DNA of 64,000 nt from Deltaproteobacteria bacterium (GTDB taxonomy: Bacteria; Desulfobacterota; Desulfobacteria; Desulfobacterales; UBA5852), in NCBI GenBank assembly GCA_020444045.1, contig JAHLLS010000002.1:124001-188000 (forward strand). The letters are read 5' to 3'. Position 1 is the stretch's first letter, and every line of letters starts with the position of its first letter. The position numbers and the translations under genes were made by a program. The notes below the pieces were generated by a model that ran no database searches, was not told where the DNA came from, and worked only from the letters and a program-made list of their open reading frames with translations. Below, in pieces: positions 44,423 through 52,983 of this stretch.

Positions 44423-44946
44423 GAGCAGCTCCTATAAGTGTTAGTAGAAGCCCGCTCACTTTAATAAGTTGATACGGGGATCCAGCCGGGAACCCGAACT
44501 GGCACGGCGCATTCCTTTTTAAGAATAACGCCCAATAGCGCAGTCTTTATAAAAACAACGCTTTCTAGTACATATGCAATTTTTTATTTGGAGTCAATAT
44601 TTTCTTAGTGCACTGCCTCCCTCTGAAAACTTAAAACAGGCAACCGACCCCCGGATGGAATGTTGCACAGCGACATTAATTAACGCTTGTCGTAACCTGC
44701 CTGATGGGTAGCATGGAATAGATTGCCTATAAATATGAAAGACCCTGTTCCTAATGGGTTGCAAACATTCAAAGGCAGGCTTGCCCCCTTTCTCTCAAAG
44801 AACTCAAAAAGGAAAAAGTGCGAAAGATTCTTGACGCTACCTTCACAATTGGATCTGTGCTCGGGATTGGTTATCAAGTAATTTGATACGTCTCGCTATA
44901 TGCAGGAGAATATCAAGAATCAAATAATAAAAAGCGGATTAGTGTT
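44423..44946. other. AT-richer intergenic region
   Basis: About 520 bases with lower GC than the surrounding genes. I see no convincing gene; a 65-codon frame at 44680-44877 has no recognisable features. Together with the flanking HNH and protease genes this may be horizontally acquired DNA. Confidence 0.35.
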
Positions 44947-46107
44947 CTATGGTTTCCTTCCTTCTTGTACCTCATTGTTTTCAACTGAAGACTGTTCTGA
45001 ATTTATTACTTCTTCGATGGAAAAGCATTCCGCGTTTTCAAATTGCATTGCAATTTCTTCGATGCCATCCAACGATTGAACTATCGCTAACCCTGAATTA
45101 ACCTTGGCTTTGACTCCTCCAAGGACAACGGCCTTCTCAATTGGAGCATTGAGATCAAGAAATGCGCTAACTACACCTGCGAGGCGAGCACTATTTCTAT
45201 CACGATCATCTCCCTGATATCCGATAAGAGATGGCGGTATGACGACAGGGCTGCCACTGTTTCCCTGGAATGCCCAAGAATCCATAAGAAATATGTTATG
45301 AGTTGTAATATTGCCAATCTGAGTATCACCGGGCAAAACGATTGATACAATTCCGGATCTGATAAGTGGTGTCTCTTGATCAGCAACTAAAGCTCGAACC
45401 CCTCCTATCACTAGCGGGAATCCCGCAAAGACTGCTTGATCACCAGCACTAACTGAACTCAAAGGTGCAAGGCATGTTTTGCCTCGTTTTCGAAATGCAT
45501 CTTCACGAATTATATTTAGGTCAATATCCTCTATCTTTATAGATTTTGAATAGCGTAGTCGGCAAGCAGCTATATCTACATTAGGGTTAGGATGACCATG
45601 CACTTCACTAACCATAAGTCTTATAGGCGTACCAGACTTAAGCCGGGCACGAACAAAAAGCGGTTGGCCTTCTTTAGCTGCAACAAGAACATGCCGATTT
45701 GATATAAGCAATGTTACATTGCATATATCCATCATAAATCCAGTAGCAACGGGACAGAAATCTTCTGGTTTTTTGCAGAAATCTAAAAAATTAATAGGAC
45801 ACGAATCTCCAGGCTTTTTACAAAAATTAGTGCATCCAGATTTACCATCTTGCATCATAGGACCAGGGCTACCATCAGGCAATTTTGGTATTTTCTGGCA
45901 GTTATCTGCTGGCATATCAGCGCATTGCATTTCTACTAAAACAACAGCATTATCCCATCCCGAAGGAAGCCCGATACAGAATGCAAATATCGAGTCAAAT
46001 AGAAAAACGTACATAATTATTGCGAATACGAAATAGGGAAAAAGGATATCAATCTTTTTATGACGGAATAAAATCGAATATTTTTGCTGCACGTTTAGAT
46101 TTCCCAT
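44947..46107 (-). CDS. Trypsin-like serine protease with Cys-rich N-terminal insert
   Basis: A 386-residue protein with a hydrophobic export or anchor segment (about 21-43). A Cys-rich stretch (about 60-125) follows with two near repeats of FCKKPxDxCP, then a trypsin-like domain. The triad is visible as His139 (LISNRHVLVA), Asp179 (NVDIAACRL) and the Ser in QGNSGSPVV (near 283). The His-centred motif differs from the usual TAAHC. Local base composition is AT-richer than the neighbours, suggesting transfer. No good ribosome-binding site precedes the ATG. It probably acts in the periplasm or outside the cell; its target is unknown. Confidence 0.75.
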   Translation of the reverse strand: MGNLNVQQKYSILFRHKKIDILFPYFVFAIIMYVFLFDSIFAFCIGLPSGWDNAVVLVEMQCADMPADNCQKIPKLPDGSPGPMMQDGKSGCTNFCKKPGDSCPINFLDFCKKPEDFCPVATGFMMDICNVTLLISNRHVLVAAKEGQPLFVRARLKSGTPIRLMVSEVHGHPNPNVDIAACRLRYSKSIKIEDIDLNIIREDAFRKRGKTCLAPLSSVSAGDQAVFAGFPLVIGGVRALVADQETPLIRSGIVSIVLPGDTQIGNITTHNIFLMDSWAFQGNSGSPVVIPPSLIGYQGDDRDRNSARLAGVVSAFLDLNAPIEKAVVLGGVKAKVNSGLAIVQSLDGIEEIAMQFENAECFSIEEVINSEQSSVENNEVQEGRKP

Positions 46108-46265
46108 TTATCATGACCGTCCATAACATTTCTATATTTTCCATTGCCGATTTGTTTTAGTCCAGCATAGGAGGGGGGGCGTGGGGATGTCCTTCATATT
46201 TTCATATTCGTATCGCTACTAAACGCAAATATACCCGTTTTTCAGATAGGGTTCCTCAACTCGTA

Positions 46266-46790
46266 TTAACCGTTTATGGTAAACTGCGCCAAGTAGTCAT
46301 GCAACTTTCTTTTGTCTTCTTCCTTCAACTCCGGACACTGGCTTTCATCCTTGGCCCCCTGAACCACCCAGGTAGCAAACACCATGCAGGTTGGGGCACC
46401 GCATTTTTTGCAGTTCGTCTTTGGCAGGCGCTTCAATATCTCTATCAACTTGGGGCGTTCGGCTTTGGTGGTGCGTGGCTCGATATTCGCGCGGTCTTCC
46501 CAGGCGTCGTTGATCTCCCGTTTGATCCACTCGATGATCTTGCGGCCCTGGGCTTCGTCTTCGACCGCATTGACCGTGATCGTGCGCTCCGTAACAGAGA
46601 TCAGCCGCCCCTCGGTCTTGAAGGTCACCGACGGCGGGTCGGGGGTGAACTGGTCGCCCTCGATGACCGCGTTCAGGTAGGGGATGGCGCAACCCACGTC
46701 CTGCTCCAGCCGGGCGATGCAGTTGACGCTCTGGGCGCCGGGCATGCAGTGGTTGTTGACGACATCGAGTTGGTAGCTTTGCAGCAGCAT
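46266..46790 (-). CDS. Fe-S (4Fe-4S) domain protein
   Basis: A 174-residue protein. An N-terminal ~115-residue domain carries NCIARLEQDVGCAIPYLNAVIEG. A C-terminal Fe-S motif, LPKTNCKKCGAPTCMVFATW with a further CPEL (Cys128, Cys131, Cys136, Cys154), is of the kind that binds a 4Fe-4S cluster in corrinoid Fe-S proteins, RnfB and HydG-associated proteins (PF04060 type). The N-terminal domain resembles proteins linked to corrinoid or tungsten metabolism in anaerobes. It is probably cytoplasmic. No clear ribosome-binding site is seen. Confidence 0.75.
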   Translation of the reverse strand: MLLQSYQLDVVNNHCMPGAQSVNCIARLEQDVGCAIPYLNAVIEGDQFTPDPPSVTFKTEGRLISVTERTITVNAVEDEAQGRKIIEWIKREINDAWEDRANIEPRTTKAERPKLIEILKRLPKTNCKKCGAPTCMVFATWVVQGAKDESQCPELKEEDKRKLHDYLAQFTING

Positions 46791-46904
46791 CGTTACACCG
46801 TTTCGTTCTGAAATTTATTTAAGCAGGGCTCACCCCGCCATGGGATAGACCTTTGGTCAGTCTTTGAAAAAATGATTTGAAAACGATTTTATCTGTTGGT
46901 TTTG

Positions 46905-46985
46905 AATTGCCCTTTGTCCCGCGCCGAGCATCTCCGATGCGACCAGATCGAAGTGCGCGGACTGTTTGAGTCCGGTGTAGCCTAT
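46905..46985 (+). repeat. Dispersed repeat family 1, copy B (partial)
   Basis: CCTTTGTCCCGCGCCGAGCA followed by GTGCGCGGACTGTTTGAGTC matches the central part of copy A at 28337-28405. The 3' half of the family is missing here. Confidence 0.65.
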
Positions 46986-47077
46986 GCGCAGGCGTGGATC
47001 CCTTATTTCAATGGATTCTGGACTCCCGCCTTCGAGGCTGTGACACAATTTCAAAGCAACATTTTACAGGTCTACGT

Positions 47078-47162
47078 CATTCCGGGCTTGACCCGGAATC
47101 CAGTTGTTTTTCTGAATGTTACACCACTGGATGCCGGATCGGGGTCCGGCATGACAGGATGA
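47078..47162. repeat. Imperfect palindromic element
   Basis: CATTCCGGGCTTGACCCGGAATCC near the left end and GGATGCCGGATCGGGGTCCGGCATGAC-like sequence at the right form two hairpins facing each other. This form is common for intergenic palindromic repeats of Proteobacteria and Desulfobacterota. Confidence 0.55.
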
Positions 47163-47483
47163 AAAAGAGTCCATTTGGTAATTACGACACAGCCTCCTTC
47201 GCGGGAGTGACAGCTTAAGGACTTTTTAAGACTCCTTCAAGAAAATGAAGAATCCATTTTTAACAAAACACCTCGGAACGAAGCCTCGCTGGGTTATCTA
47301 CATGAGGTGCAGGAATTGTATCAAAGCCAATATATTGTGAAAAAGAAGGCATAGGGTGTCGCATCATGCTGCGCTCCGGAAAAGCCCGATGGTTTCCGTT
47401 TTGCCATTGCGGCGTTAGGAAGGGTGCCGGCTTTCTACAGAAACTTATAAGATACCTCTCACCTATCACCAGAAATCCCACTT

Positions 47484-47625
47484 GTAAATATAGACGATTT
47501 CGTAAAAAGTCCGATATCTGCGTTACGCTTCAGGCCTCGTCATTGCAGCGTACCGCAAGTGCGCTTCATTCCTCAGCATTCGCAAGCCTTGATCTCAAAT
47601 ATTTTACGAAACCGCCAAATATACG
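47484..47625 (-). repeat. Dispersed repeat family 2, copy 2, with inverted ends
   Basis: The ends GATTTCGTAAAA (left) and TTTTACGAAACC (right) form imperfect terminal inverted repeats. Read leftward, it contains TTTGAGATCAAGGC, GATATCGG and GACTTTTT, shared with 22408-22520. Confidence 0.6.
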
Positions 47626-47772
47626 GGCGGTGAAAACTAGAACCAATCCTGTTGATCTTGATTAAAAATACGGTCATTGGTCAATTGACGACGATGATGG
47701 GTGGCAACAGAAACAAAATGGTGTGTTATAAAAGGGCGGGTTGTGAGACTTCGAGACAGGCACCTGGCGGAA

Positions 47773-47803
47773 GCCCGCCGCCTGAAGTACTCAGGCGGCG
47801 GGC
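47773..47803. terminator. 13-bp perfect hairpin downstream of ferredoxin gene
   Basis: GCCCGCCGCCTGA (47773-47785) and its exact complement (47791-47803) enclose a 5-base loop. It lies 85 bases beyond the leftward ferredoxin stop and has no T-run, so termination is plausible but not certain. Confidence 0.5.
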
Positions 47804-47888
47804 CAGTCTGGCAGCCGGCTTGAAACTAGCTGAACCGGGAGGGCATCGACAAGATAGGCTTGACCTTCAGGCGCTTCGGCGCCCGTTG

Positions 47889-48083
47889 TCATTCCTCCCA
47901 AGAAATGCACTCCACCGGGCAAGATTCTATGGCTTCCTCGATGCAATCTTCCGGACCGCCTTCGGCCATGATGACCTCCGCTTTCTCCTCGTCCTCGTTG
48001 AAGGCAAAGACCTCCGAACACAGTTCCACACAGGTCTCACACCCCGTGCACTCATCGGTATCGATTACGACACGTTTAGCCAT
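47889..48083 (-). CDS. Single-cluster 4Fe-4S ferredoxin
   Basis: A 64-residue ferredoxin with CTGCETCVELC (Cys11, Cys14, Cys17 and an extra Cys21) and the fourth ligand in CPVEC, so it probably carries one 4Fe-4S cluster, like Desulfovibrio ferredoxin I. It is highly acidic and would be a cytoplasmic low-potential electron carrier. GGGGG lies about eight bases before the ATG used; the longer in-frame upstream extension contains that site and is unlikely to be translated. A hairpin follows downstream. Confidence 0.93.
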   Translation of the reverse strand: MAKRVVIDTDECTGCETCVELCSEVFAFNEDEEKAEVIMAEGGPEDCIEEAIESCPVECISWEE

Positions 48084-48460
48084 TTTGGTTCCCCCTTTTT
48101 CTAATTTGTTTTGTGGGCCTGTCTCTTCCCCCAATCAGATTCGATAATCCGCCGGGAGCTGAGAACAGGCCTGCAACAGCACCAGACTAAGGGCATTCAT
48201 AGATCTGTCAAGATTAATGAAGCGGCGGCAATTGTAGGCGCGCGGCACGCCGATCGCAAACCGGCAGTACCTGGAAGCTTGACGCCAACCAATTTTGGCC
48301 GATGCGAATCCGCACCCCCCTGAATTGGGTCATCTTAGCTGAAAGACTTGCGGGAATGGAAATGAGGCGTTTCGATTTCGATTGTTCGCTTTTAACGCGA
48401 CCCCTCGAATCCTCGGACCCGTACCCCTTTCAATCCTCAGCGAAGCTGAAAAACCCTTCT

Positions 48461-48606
48461 TAGTATCCGTCCATAAATGGTAGATTTTGGTTCCTGGCAA
48501 GGCCCGAGCGAGTTTGCAACCGGAGGAATAGTCCGCTATTTCGAGGATTGAAAACGAACGAGAACGCCGCCAGGGGCCGAAAGATGCCATTTACGGATGG
48601 GCACTA
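48461..48606. repeat. Dispersed repeat family 3, copy 1, overlapping a permease stop codon
   Basis: The terminal inverted repeats are TAGTATCCGTCCATAAATGG at the left and TAGTGCCCATCCGTAAATGG read inward from the right. The right end supplies the TAG stop of the leftward ugpE-like gene. A second copy at 59404-59547 has the same relation to another permease gene. Confidence 0.75.
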
Positions 48607-49434
48607 CTTGATCCCCGCATACATAAAGGACTGCACGAACTGGCGTTGAAAGAGGAGAAAGGCGACCAGCAGGGGGGCTACCGAGAGCAGCGTGGCGGCG
48701 GAGATGATGGACCAGTTGACGCCGGATTCCGGGGCCCCGAAGATCCCCAGTCCGACCGTTAACGGTCGGGTGTTCACCGAGTTGGTCACGATGAGGGGCC
48801 AGAGGAAATTGTTCCAGTGGTGGCTGATGGAGACCAGGCCGTAGGCCAGGTAGGTGGGGCGGGCCAGGGGCACGTAAACCTTCCACAATACGCCCATGGT
48901 GCCGCAGCCTTCCAGGCGGGCCGCGTCCTCCAGTTCCTTGGGGGTGGATTTGAAAGCCTGCCGCAGCAGAAAGATGCCGAAGGCGCTGGCCATGTAAGGC
49001 AGGCCGATGCCGAGAATGGTATCCACCAGACCGAATTTGGCCAGGGTGACGTAGTTTTCGACGATCAGGATTTCCGGGGTGATCATCAACTGCACCAATA
49101 CCAGGGCGAAAGCGATCTTGTGGCCCCGGAACTCGTAACGCGCGAAGGCATAGGCCGCCAGGGTGCACAGGATCAACTGGGCGCCCAGGATCATGGTGAC
49201 CAGGATGAAGGTGTTCAGGGCGTAGCGGGGAAAGGGCGCCTGGGACAAGGCCTCGCGGAAATTGTCCAGGGTCAGGGGCGCGAACAGATCGAAATTGACG
49301 GCATATTCCCCCGGGTGGAAAGCCGCCCAGAACGCGTAGACCAGCGGCGAAACCCAGAGCAGGGCCAGCAGCCAGGCGGCACCGGTTTCCAGCCAGGTCT
49401 GAAACGTCTGGGAAAGGGTTCGGCTCGTCTTCAT
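48604..49434 (-). CDS. ugpE: ABC transporter permease, UgpE type
   Basis: A 276-residue membrane protein of the MalG/UgpE class with six hydrophobic spans and the EAA loop (ELEDAARLEGCGT). With its neighbours it would form a glycerol-3-phosphate or glycerophosphodiester importer, as suggested by the UgpB-like binding protein and the GlpR-type repressor. Its ATG overlaps the stop of the upstream permease by four bases (ATGA), so the two are translationally coupled. The stop codon lies in the terminus of a dispersed repeat. Confidence 0.85.
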   Translation of the reverse strand: MKTSRTLSQTFQTWLETGAAWLLALLWVSPLVYAFWAAFHPGEYAVNFDLFAPLTLDNFREALSQAPFPRYALNTFILVTMILGAQLILCTLAAYAFARYEFRGHKIAFALVLVQLMITPEILIVENYVTLAKFGLVDTILGIGLPYMASAFGIFLLRQAFKSTPKELEDAARLEGCGTMGVLWKVYVPLARPTYLAYGLVSISHHWNNFLWPLIVTNSVNTRPLTVGLGIFGAPESGVNWSIISAATLLSVAPLLVAFLLFQRQFVQSFMYAGIK

Positions 49435-50309
49435 CGGTAGTGCACCCGTTTGTCCAGCAGAAAGAATTGGAGCAGGGCCATGGTCCCCAGCAGCACCAGC
49501 AGGACGACGGTGAGCGCCGCCGCGAAATGGGTCTCGAAGTATGAGAAGGCCGTTTCGAAAATATAGTAGAGCAGGAGATTGCTGGCGTTGTTGGGACCGC
49601 CCTTGGTCAGCACGAACAGGTGGTCCACCAGCTTGAACGAGTTGAGCACCGCATTGATCAGCACGAACAGCGTGGTGGGCATGAGCAGGGGAAACATCAC
49701 CCGCCGGAAGAAGTGCCAGCGGCTGGCCCCCTCCAACTGCGAGGCCTCTTCGAGTTCGGGCGGGATGTTCTGCATGGCCGCCAGGTAAAAAATCATAAAG
49801 AAGCCGGCCTCTTTCCAGATGGTCATCACCATGATGGCCGGCAGCACCGTGGCGGGATCCCCCAGCCAGTTATGCCCCGGCAGTCCAAGCCCGGAAGCGA
49901 TCTGGTCGATCAGGCCGATATCGGGGGTGTAGAAGAAGAGCCAGATGTTGGCCACGGCGATCATGGGCAGAATGGTCGGTGTAAAGTAGGCGACACGAAC
50001 GAGCGCCCGGCCCGGCAGGGCGCGATTCACAAACAGGGCCATGATGATCGCCAGAGCGATGGAGGTGGGGATAGTGCCGAGGGCAAAATAGGCGTTGTTG
50101 GCCAGGACCTTCCAGAAAATGGGATCGTCCAGCATGCGCTCGTAATTCAGCACGCCGATGAAACGGGACGGGCGGATGGCCGTGGCCTTGGAAAACAGGC
50201 TGTCGATCACCGTCGCCACCGTCGGGTAGTGGGTGAAGGCGATCAATAAGATCGCGGCGGGCATCAACAGAAGCCAGCCCTGGGCGTGTCGCGACGCTTG
50301 AGTTTGCAT
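49431..50309 (-). CDS. ugpA: ABC transporter permease, UgpA type
   Basis: A 292-residue membrane protein of the MalF/UgpA class with six spans and the EAA loop (ELEEASQLEGASR). It forms the translocation pore with the UgpE-type protein, whose gene it overlaps by four bases. It is separated from the binding-protein gene by a 250-base spacer that contains a reversed copy of repeat family 1. Only a weak GGATAG precedes the ATG. Glycerol-3-phosphate as substrate is inferred from the cluster. Confidence 0.85.
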   Translation of the reverse strand: MQTQASRHAQGWLLLMPAAILLIAFTHYPTVATVIDSLFSKATAIRPSRFIGVLNYERMLDDPIFWKVLANNAYFALGTIPTSIALAIIMALFVNRALPGRALVRVAYFTPTILPMIAVANIWLFFYTPDIGLIDQIASGLGLPGHNWLGDPATVLPAIMVMTIWKEAGFFMIFYLAAMQNIPPELEEASQLEGASRWHFFRRVMFPLLMPTTLFVLINAVLNSFKLVDHLFVLTKGGPNNASNLLLYYIFETAFSYFETHFAAALTVVLLVLLGTMALLQFFLLDKRVHYR

Positions 50310-50387
50310 GCGCTATCCGGGTCGTTGGAAACCTAACCGGCAGCAACCGCATCATCTGCGGGCTGCCGATGGTCAATTTTGCTCTCA

Positions 50388-50520
50388 CCCCTCCGCGTCG
50401 TCACCACGGTCGGAGCACGCGGAAACTCGCCCGCCATTAAGCGGGCTCAAAAAATCCGCGCGCTTTTTCCCGACCGCTGCGACGATGCTCGGCGCAAGAC
50501 AAAGGGATTGCACCATCAGC
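50388..50520 (-). repeat. Dispersed repeat family 1, copy C, between ugpB and ugpA
   Basis: Read leftward it starts CCCTTTGTCTTGCGCCGAGC and contains GCGCGGATTTTTTGAGCCCG and GGCGGGCGAGTTTCCGCG, matching copy A at 28258-28530 over its central part. It lies inside the presumed ugp operon and may form mRNA structure between the binding-protein and permease genes. Confidence 0.7.
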
Positions 50521-50562
50521 ATGAACATCTTACGGAGAACGGAAGACTCCCCGTTCTACGAA

Positions 50563-51840
50563 TTAGCGATACTGCTTCAACAAACGATCGGCCTGTTTCT
50601 GAGCTTCTCCCAGGGCCTCTTCAGGCGTCTGGGCGCCGGTCAGCGCCGCCTGGATGGCGTCGTCCAGCAACTTGCGCACCCGGCCGGTCTGATAGGTGGA
50701 AAGCTCGGCCGTGGCGTATTCGAGCTGGTCACGGGCGACCGCCGCATAGGGGAAGCCCTTGACGTATTCTTTCAGGGCCGCGGTTTCATAGGCCGCCGGG
50801 CTGACCCCCATGTAACCGGTCTGTATGGACCATTCGGCGGAGCTCTCCGGGCTGGTCATGAACTTGATCAGGCGCATGGCCGCCTTGCGTTCTTCCGGCG
50901 AAGTCTTTTTGAAAATGTAGAAATTGCCGCCCCCGGTGGGTGTTCCCCGGCGTTTGCTGGCCGGCAGCATGGCCACGCCGAAGTCGAAACCGGCATTCTT
51001 TTTGACAGCCGTCAGGTTGCCGGTGGAGTGCCACATGATCGCGGTTTTGCCTTCCAGGAAATTCTGCCGCAGGGTTCCCCACTCGATAGTGCCGGCGGGC
51101 ATGACCTTGTATTTGCTCCCCAGGTCTTTCCAGTATTGCAGGGCACCGATCACGTCCGGATGATCGAAAAAGGTTTCGTTGCCGTCACCGTTCATGAGCA
51201 CCTGGCCGTTTTGCATGGTCAGGGCGCCGAACATCCAGTAGGGATAGCCGGTGGAGGGAATCATGACCCCCCACTGGGAGCCGTCGGGCTTGGTGAGCTT
51301 CTTGCCCATGGCCGCGAGATCTTCCCAGGTGGCCGGGGGCTTCTCCGGATCCAGGCCGGCCGCGCGGAAGGCATCCTTGTTGTAGTACATGACGATGGTG
51401 GAGCGCTGAAAAGGAATGCCCCAGGTCTTGCCGGCCGTGCGGCCGTTTTCCATGAGGGTGGGATAGAAGGAATTCAGCCAGGCCTTGTCCTCGGCGGTCT
51501 CCGCCAGGTCGTCAAAGGCGACGATGGCATCCTGCTCGATCAGTTCGTAGATATCGATGGAGAACATCACCGAGAGCTGCGCCGGCTCGCCGCTTTTAAG
51601 CGCCGCCAGCGCCTTGATGCGGGCATCGTTGTAATTGCCCGCATAAATCGCGTTGACCTTGATATCCGGGTTGGCTTTCATGAAATCGGCCACGATCCCG
51701 TCCACGACCTTGGTCAGGGGCCCGCCGACCGCCACCGGATAGTACATGGTCAACTCCGTGGCGGAACCCGCCGTGACGGCCGAAAAAAGAAAAACCGTCG
51801 CCAGTAAACCGATACCTACCCATTTGAATCGTTTTAACAT
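50563..51840 (-). CDS. ugpB: UgpB-like periplasmic binding protein
   Basis: A 425-residue family 1 solute-binding protein with a Sec signal peptide (about 1-28, ending GSA). Blocks shared with Escherichia coli UgpB, the sn-glycerol-3-phosphate and glycerophosphocholine receptor, are FMKANPDIKVNAIYAGNY near 55, YYNKDAFRAAGLDPEKPPAT near 150 and GYMGVSPAAYE near 355. The strong GAGG before the ATG suits the high expression of binding proteins. The gene lies between ugpC and ugpA. Substrate assignment is by similarity and context only. Confidence 0.85.
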   Translation of the reverse strand: MLKRFKWVGIGLLATVFLFSAVTAGSATELTMYYPVAVGGPLTKVVDGIVADFMKANPDIKVNAIYAGNYNDARIKALAALKSGEPAQLSVMFSIDIYELIEQDAIVAFDDLAETAEDKAWLNSFYPTLMENGRTAGKTWGIPFQRSTIVMYYNKDAFRAAGLDPEKPPATWEDLAAMGKKLTKPDGSQWGVMIPSTGYPYWMFGALTMQNGQVLMNGDGNETFFDHPDVIGALQYWKDLGSKYKVMPAGTIEWGTLRQNFLEGKTAIMWHSTGNLTAVKKNAGFDFGVAMLPASKRRGTPTGGGNFYIFKKTSPEERKAAMRLIKFMTSPESSAEWSIQTGYMGVSPAAYETAALKEYVKGFPYAAVARDQLEYATAELSTYQTGRVRKLLDDAIQAALTGAQTPEEALGEAQKQADRLLKQYR

Positions 51841-51930
51841 GGTGTTCCTCCCCTTGTTGAGTCAGTTTTCATCGGCCGAACCCCGAAGGCTCGGCCGGAT
51901 TGCCCATTGGCCGACACGCTAACGAACTTT

Positions 51931-52983
51931 TCACGGCGCCGGCCCGTCGACACATATCCCGTCGGAACCAAAACAATGCACCGCCTTTTCCGGCCAGTTG
52001 ATATGAACCGTTGCACCGGGCGTGTAGTCACGCCGGCCGTCGATCTTGGCAAACACGGGCTGGCCGTCATGGATCATCCGCACCACGGTTTCGGCCCCCA
52101 GATAATCCACGGCGGATATCTTCACCGGCAATCCCTCGTCACCCACGCGCACATCTTCGGGGCGCACGCCGATGTAACCTTGCGACGGACAGGCCGCCGG
52201 GAGGGAACCGCCGCAGGCCGCCGCCAGGGCGGTCCGTTCCGCGATCAGGTCGATTTTCAACAGGTTCATGGCGGGAGATCCCAGAAAGGTGGCGGCAAAG
52301 ATCGTCCGGGGGTGCTCGTACAGCTCGTGGGGTCGCCCGATTTGTTCGACGCGGCCCTGCTGCAGCAGGACGACCTGATCCGCCATGGTCATGGCTTCCA
52401 CCTGATCGTGGGTGACATAGACCATGGTCAGGCCCAGCTTCTGCTGAAGTGATCGAATTTCGTCGCGCATCTCCGCCCGGAGCTTGGCGTCCAGGTTGGA
52501 CAGCGGCTCGTCCATGAGGCACACAGGGCGCCGCGACACGATGGAGCGCGCCAGCGCCACCCGCTGCCGCTGCCCGCCGGAGAGCTGCGCGGGCTTGCGA
52601 CTGAGCAAGTCGGTCAAGCCCACCATCCGGGCGGCCTCTTCGAGCCGGGCGCGGCGGTCTTCTTTGGCGACGCTCCGCACTTTGAGCCCGAACAGAATAT
52701 TTTCGCGCACCGTGAGGTGGGGAAACAGGGCGTAGGACTGAAAGACCATGGAGACCCCGCGCTGCGCCGGATCCAAGTGGGTGATGTCTTTGCCGCCGAT
52801 GGAAATGGAGCCGGCCGTAATGGCCTCCAGGCCGGCGATAAGACGCAGGATCGTCGACTTGCCGCACCCGGAGGGGCCTAACAGCACCGTCAGGCTGCCT
52901 TCCGGAACCGTGAAGGAAACCTTGTCGACCGCGGACACCTCACCCCATTGCTTGACCAGTTCGTGGATATCGATGCGACTCAT
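51931..52983 (-). CDS. ugpC: ABC transporter ATPase, UgpC family
   Basis: A 350-residue ATPase with Walker A GPSGCGKST (about 36-44), signature LSGGQRQRVALAR (about 132-144), Walker B CLMDEP (about 155-160) and a C-terminal TOBE region (IGVRPEDVRVG). It powers the UgpA/UgpE pore. Its ATG overlaps the TGA of the DeoR-type repressor gene (ATGA), and GGAG lies ten bases upstream. An in-frame start seven codons earlier lies within the repressor gene and is less likely. Regulator and transporter are thus co-expressed, consistent with autoregulation. Confidence 0.9.
   Translation of the reverse strand: MSRIDIHELVKQWGEVSAVDKVSFTVPEGSLTVLLGPSGCGKSTILRLIAGLEAITAGSISIGGKDITHLDPAQRGVSMVFQSYALFPHLTVRENILFGLKVRSVAKEDRRARLEEAARMVGLTDLLSRKPAQLSGGQRQRVALARSIVSRRPVCLMDEPLSNLDAKLRAEMRDEIRSLQQKLGLTMVYVTHDQVEAMTMADQVVLLQQGRVEQIGRPHELYEHPRTIFAATFLGSPAMNLLKIDLIAERTALAAACGGSLPAACPSQGYIGVRPEDVRVGDEGLPVKISAVDYLGAETVVRMIHDGQPVFAKIDGRRDYTPGATVHINWPEKAVHCFGSDGICVDGPAP

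Larger units (their letters stand above)
46791..47888. other. Repeat-rich intergenic region
   Basis: About 1.1 kb without a supported gene. From left to right it contains repeat family 1 copy B (46905-46985), a palindromic GGCTTGACCCGGAATCC element (47078-47162), repeat family 2 copy 2 (47484-47625) and a strong hairpin (47773-47803). It looks like a landing zone for non-autonomous repeats. Confidence 0.6.

Noticed and set aside
46857-47720. Possible CRISPR or tandem-repeat array suggested by many short repeats
   Set aside because: The repeats belong to different families, are not regularly spaced and have no constant repeat-spacer unit.
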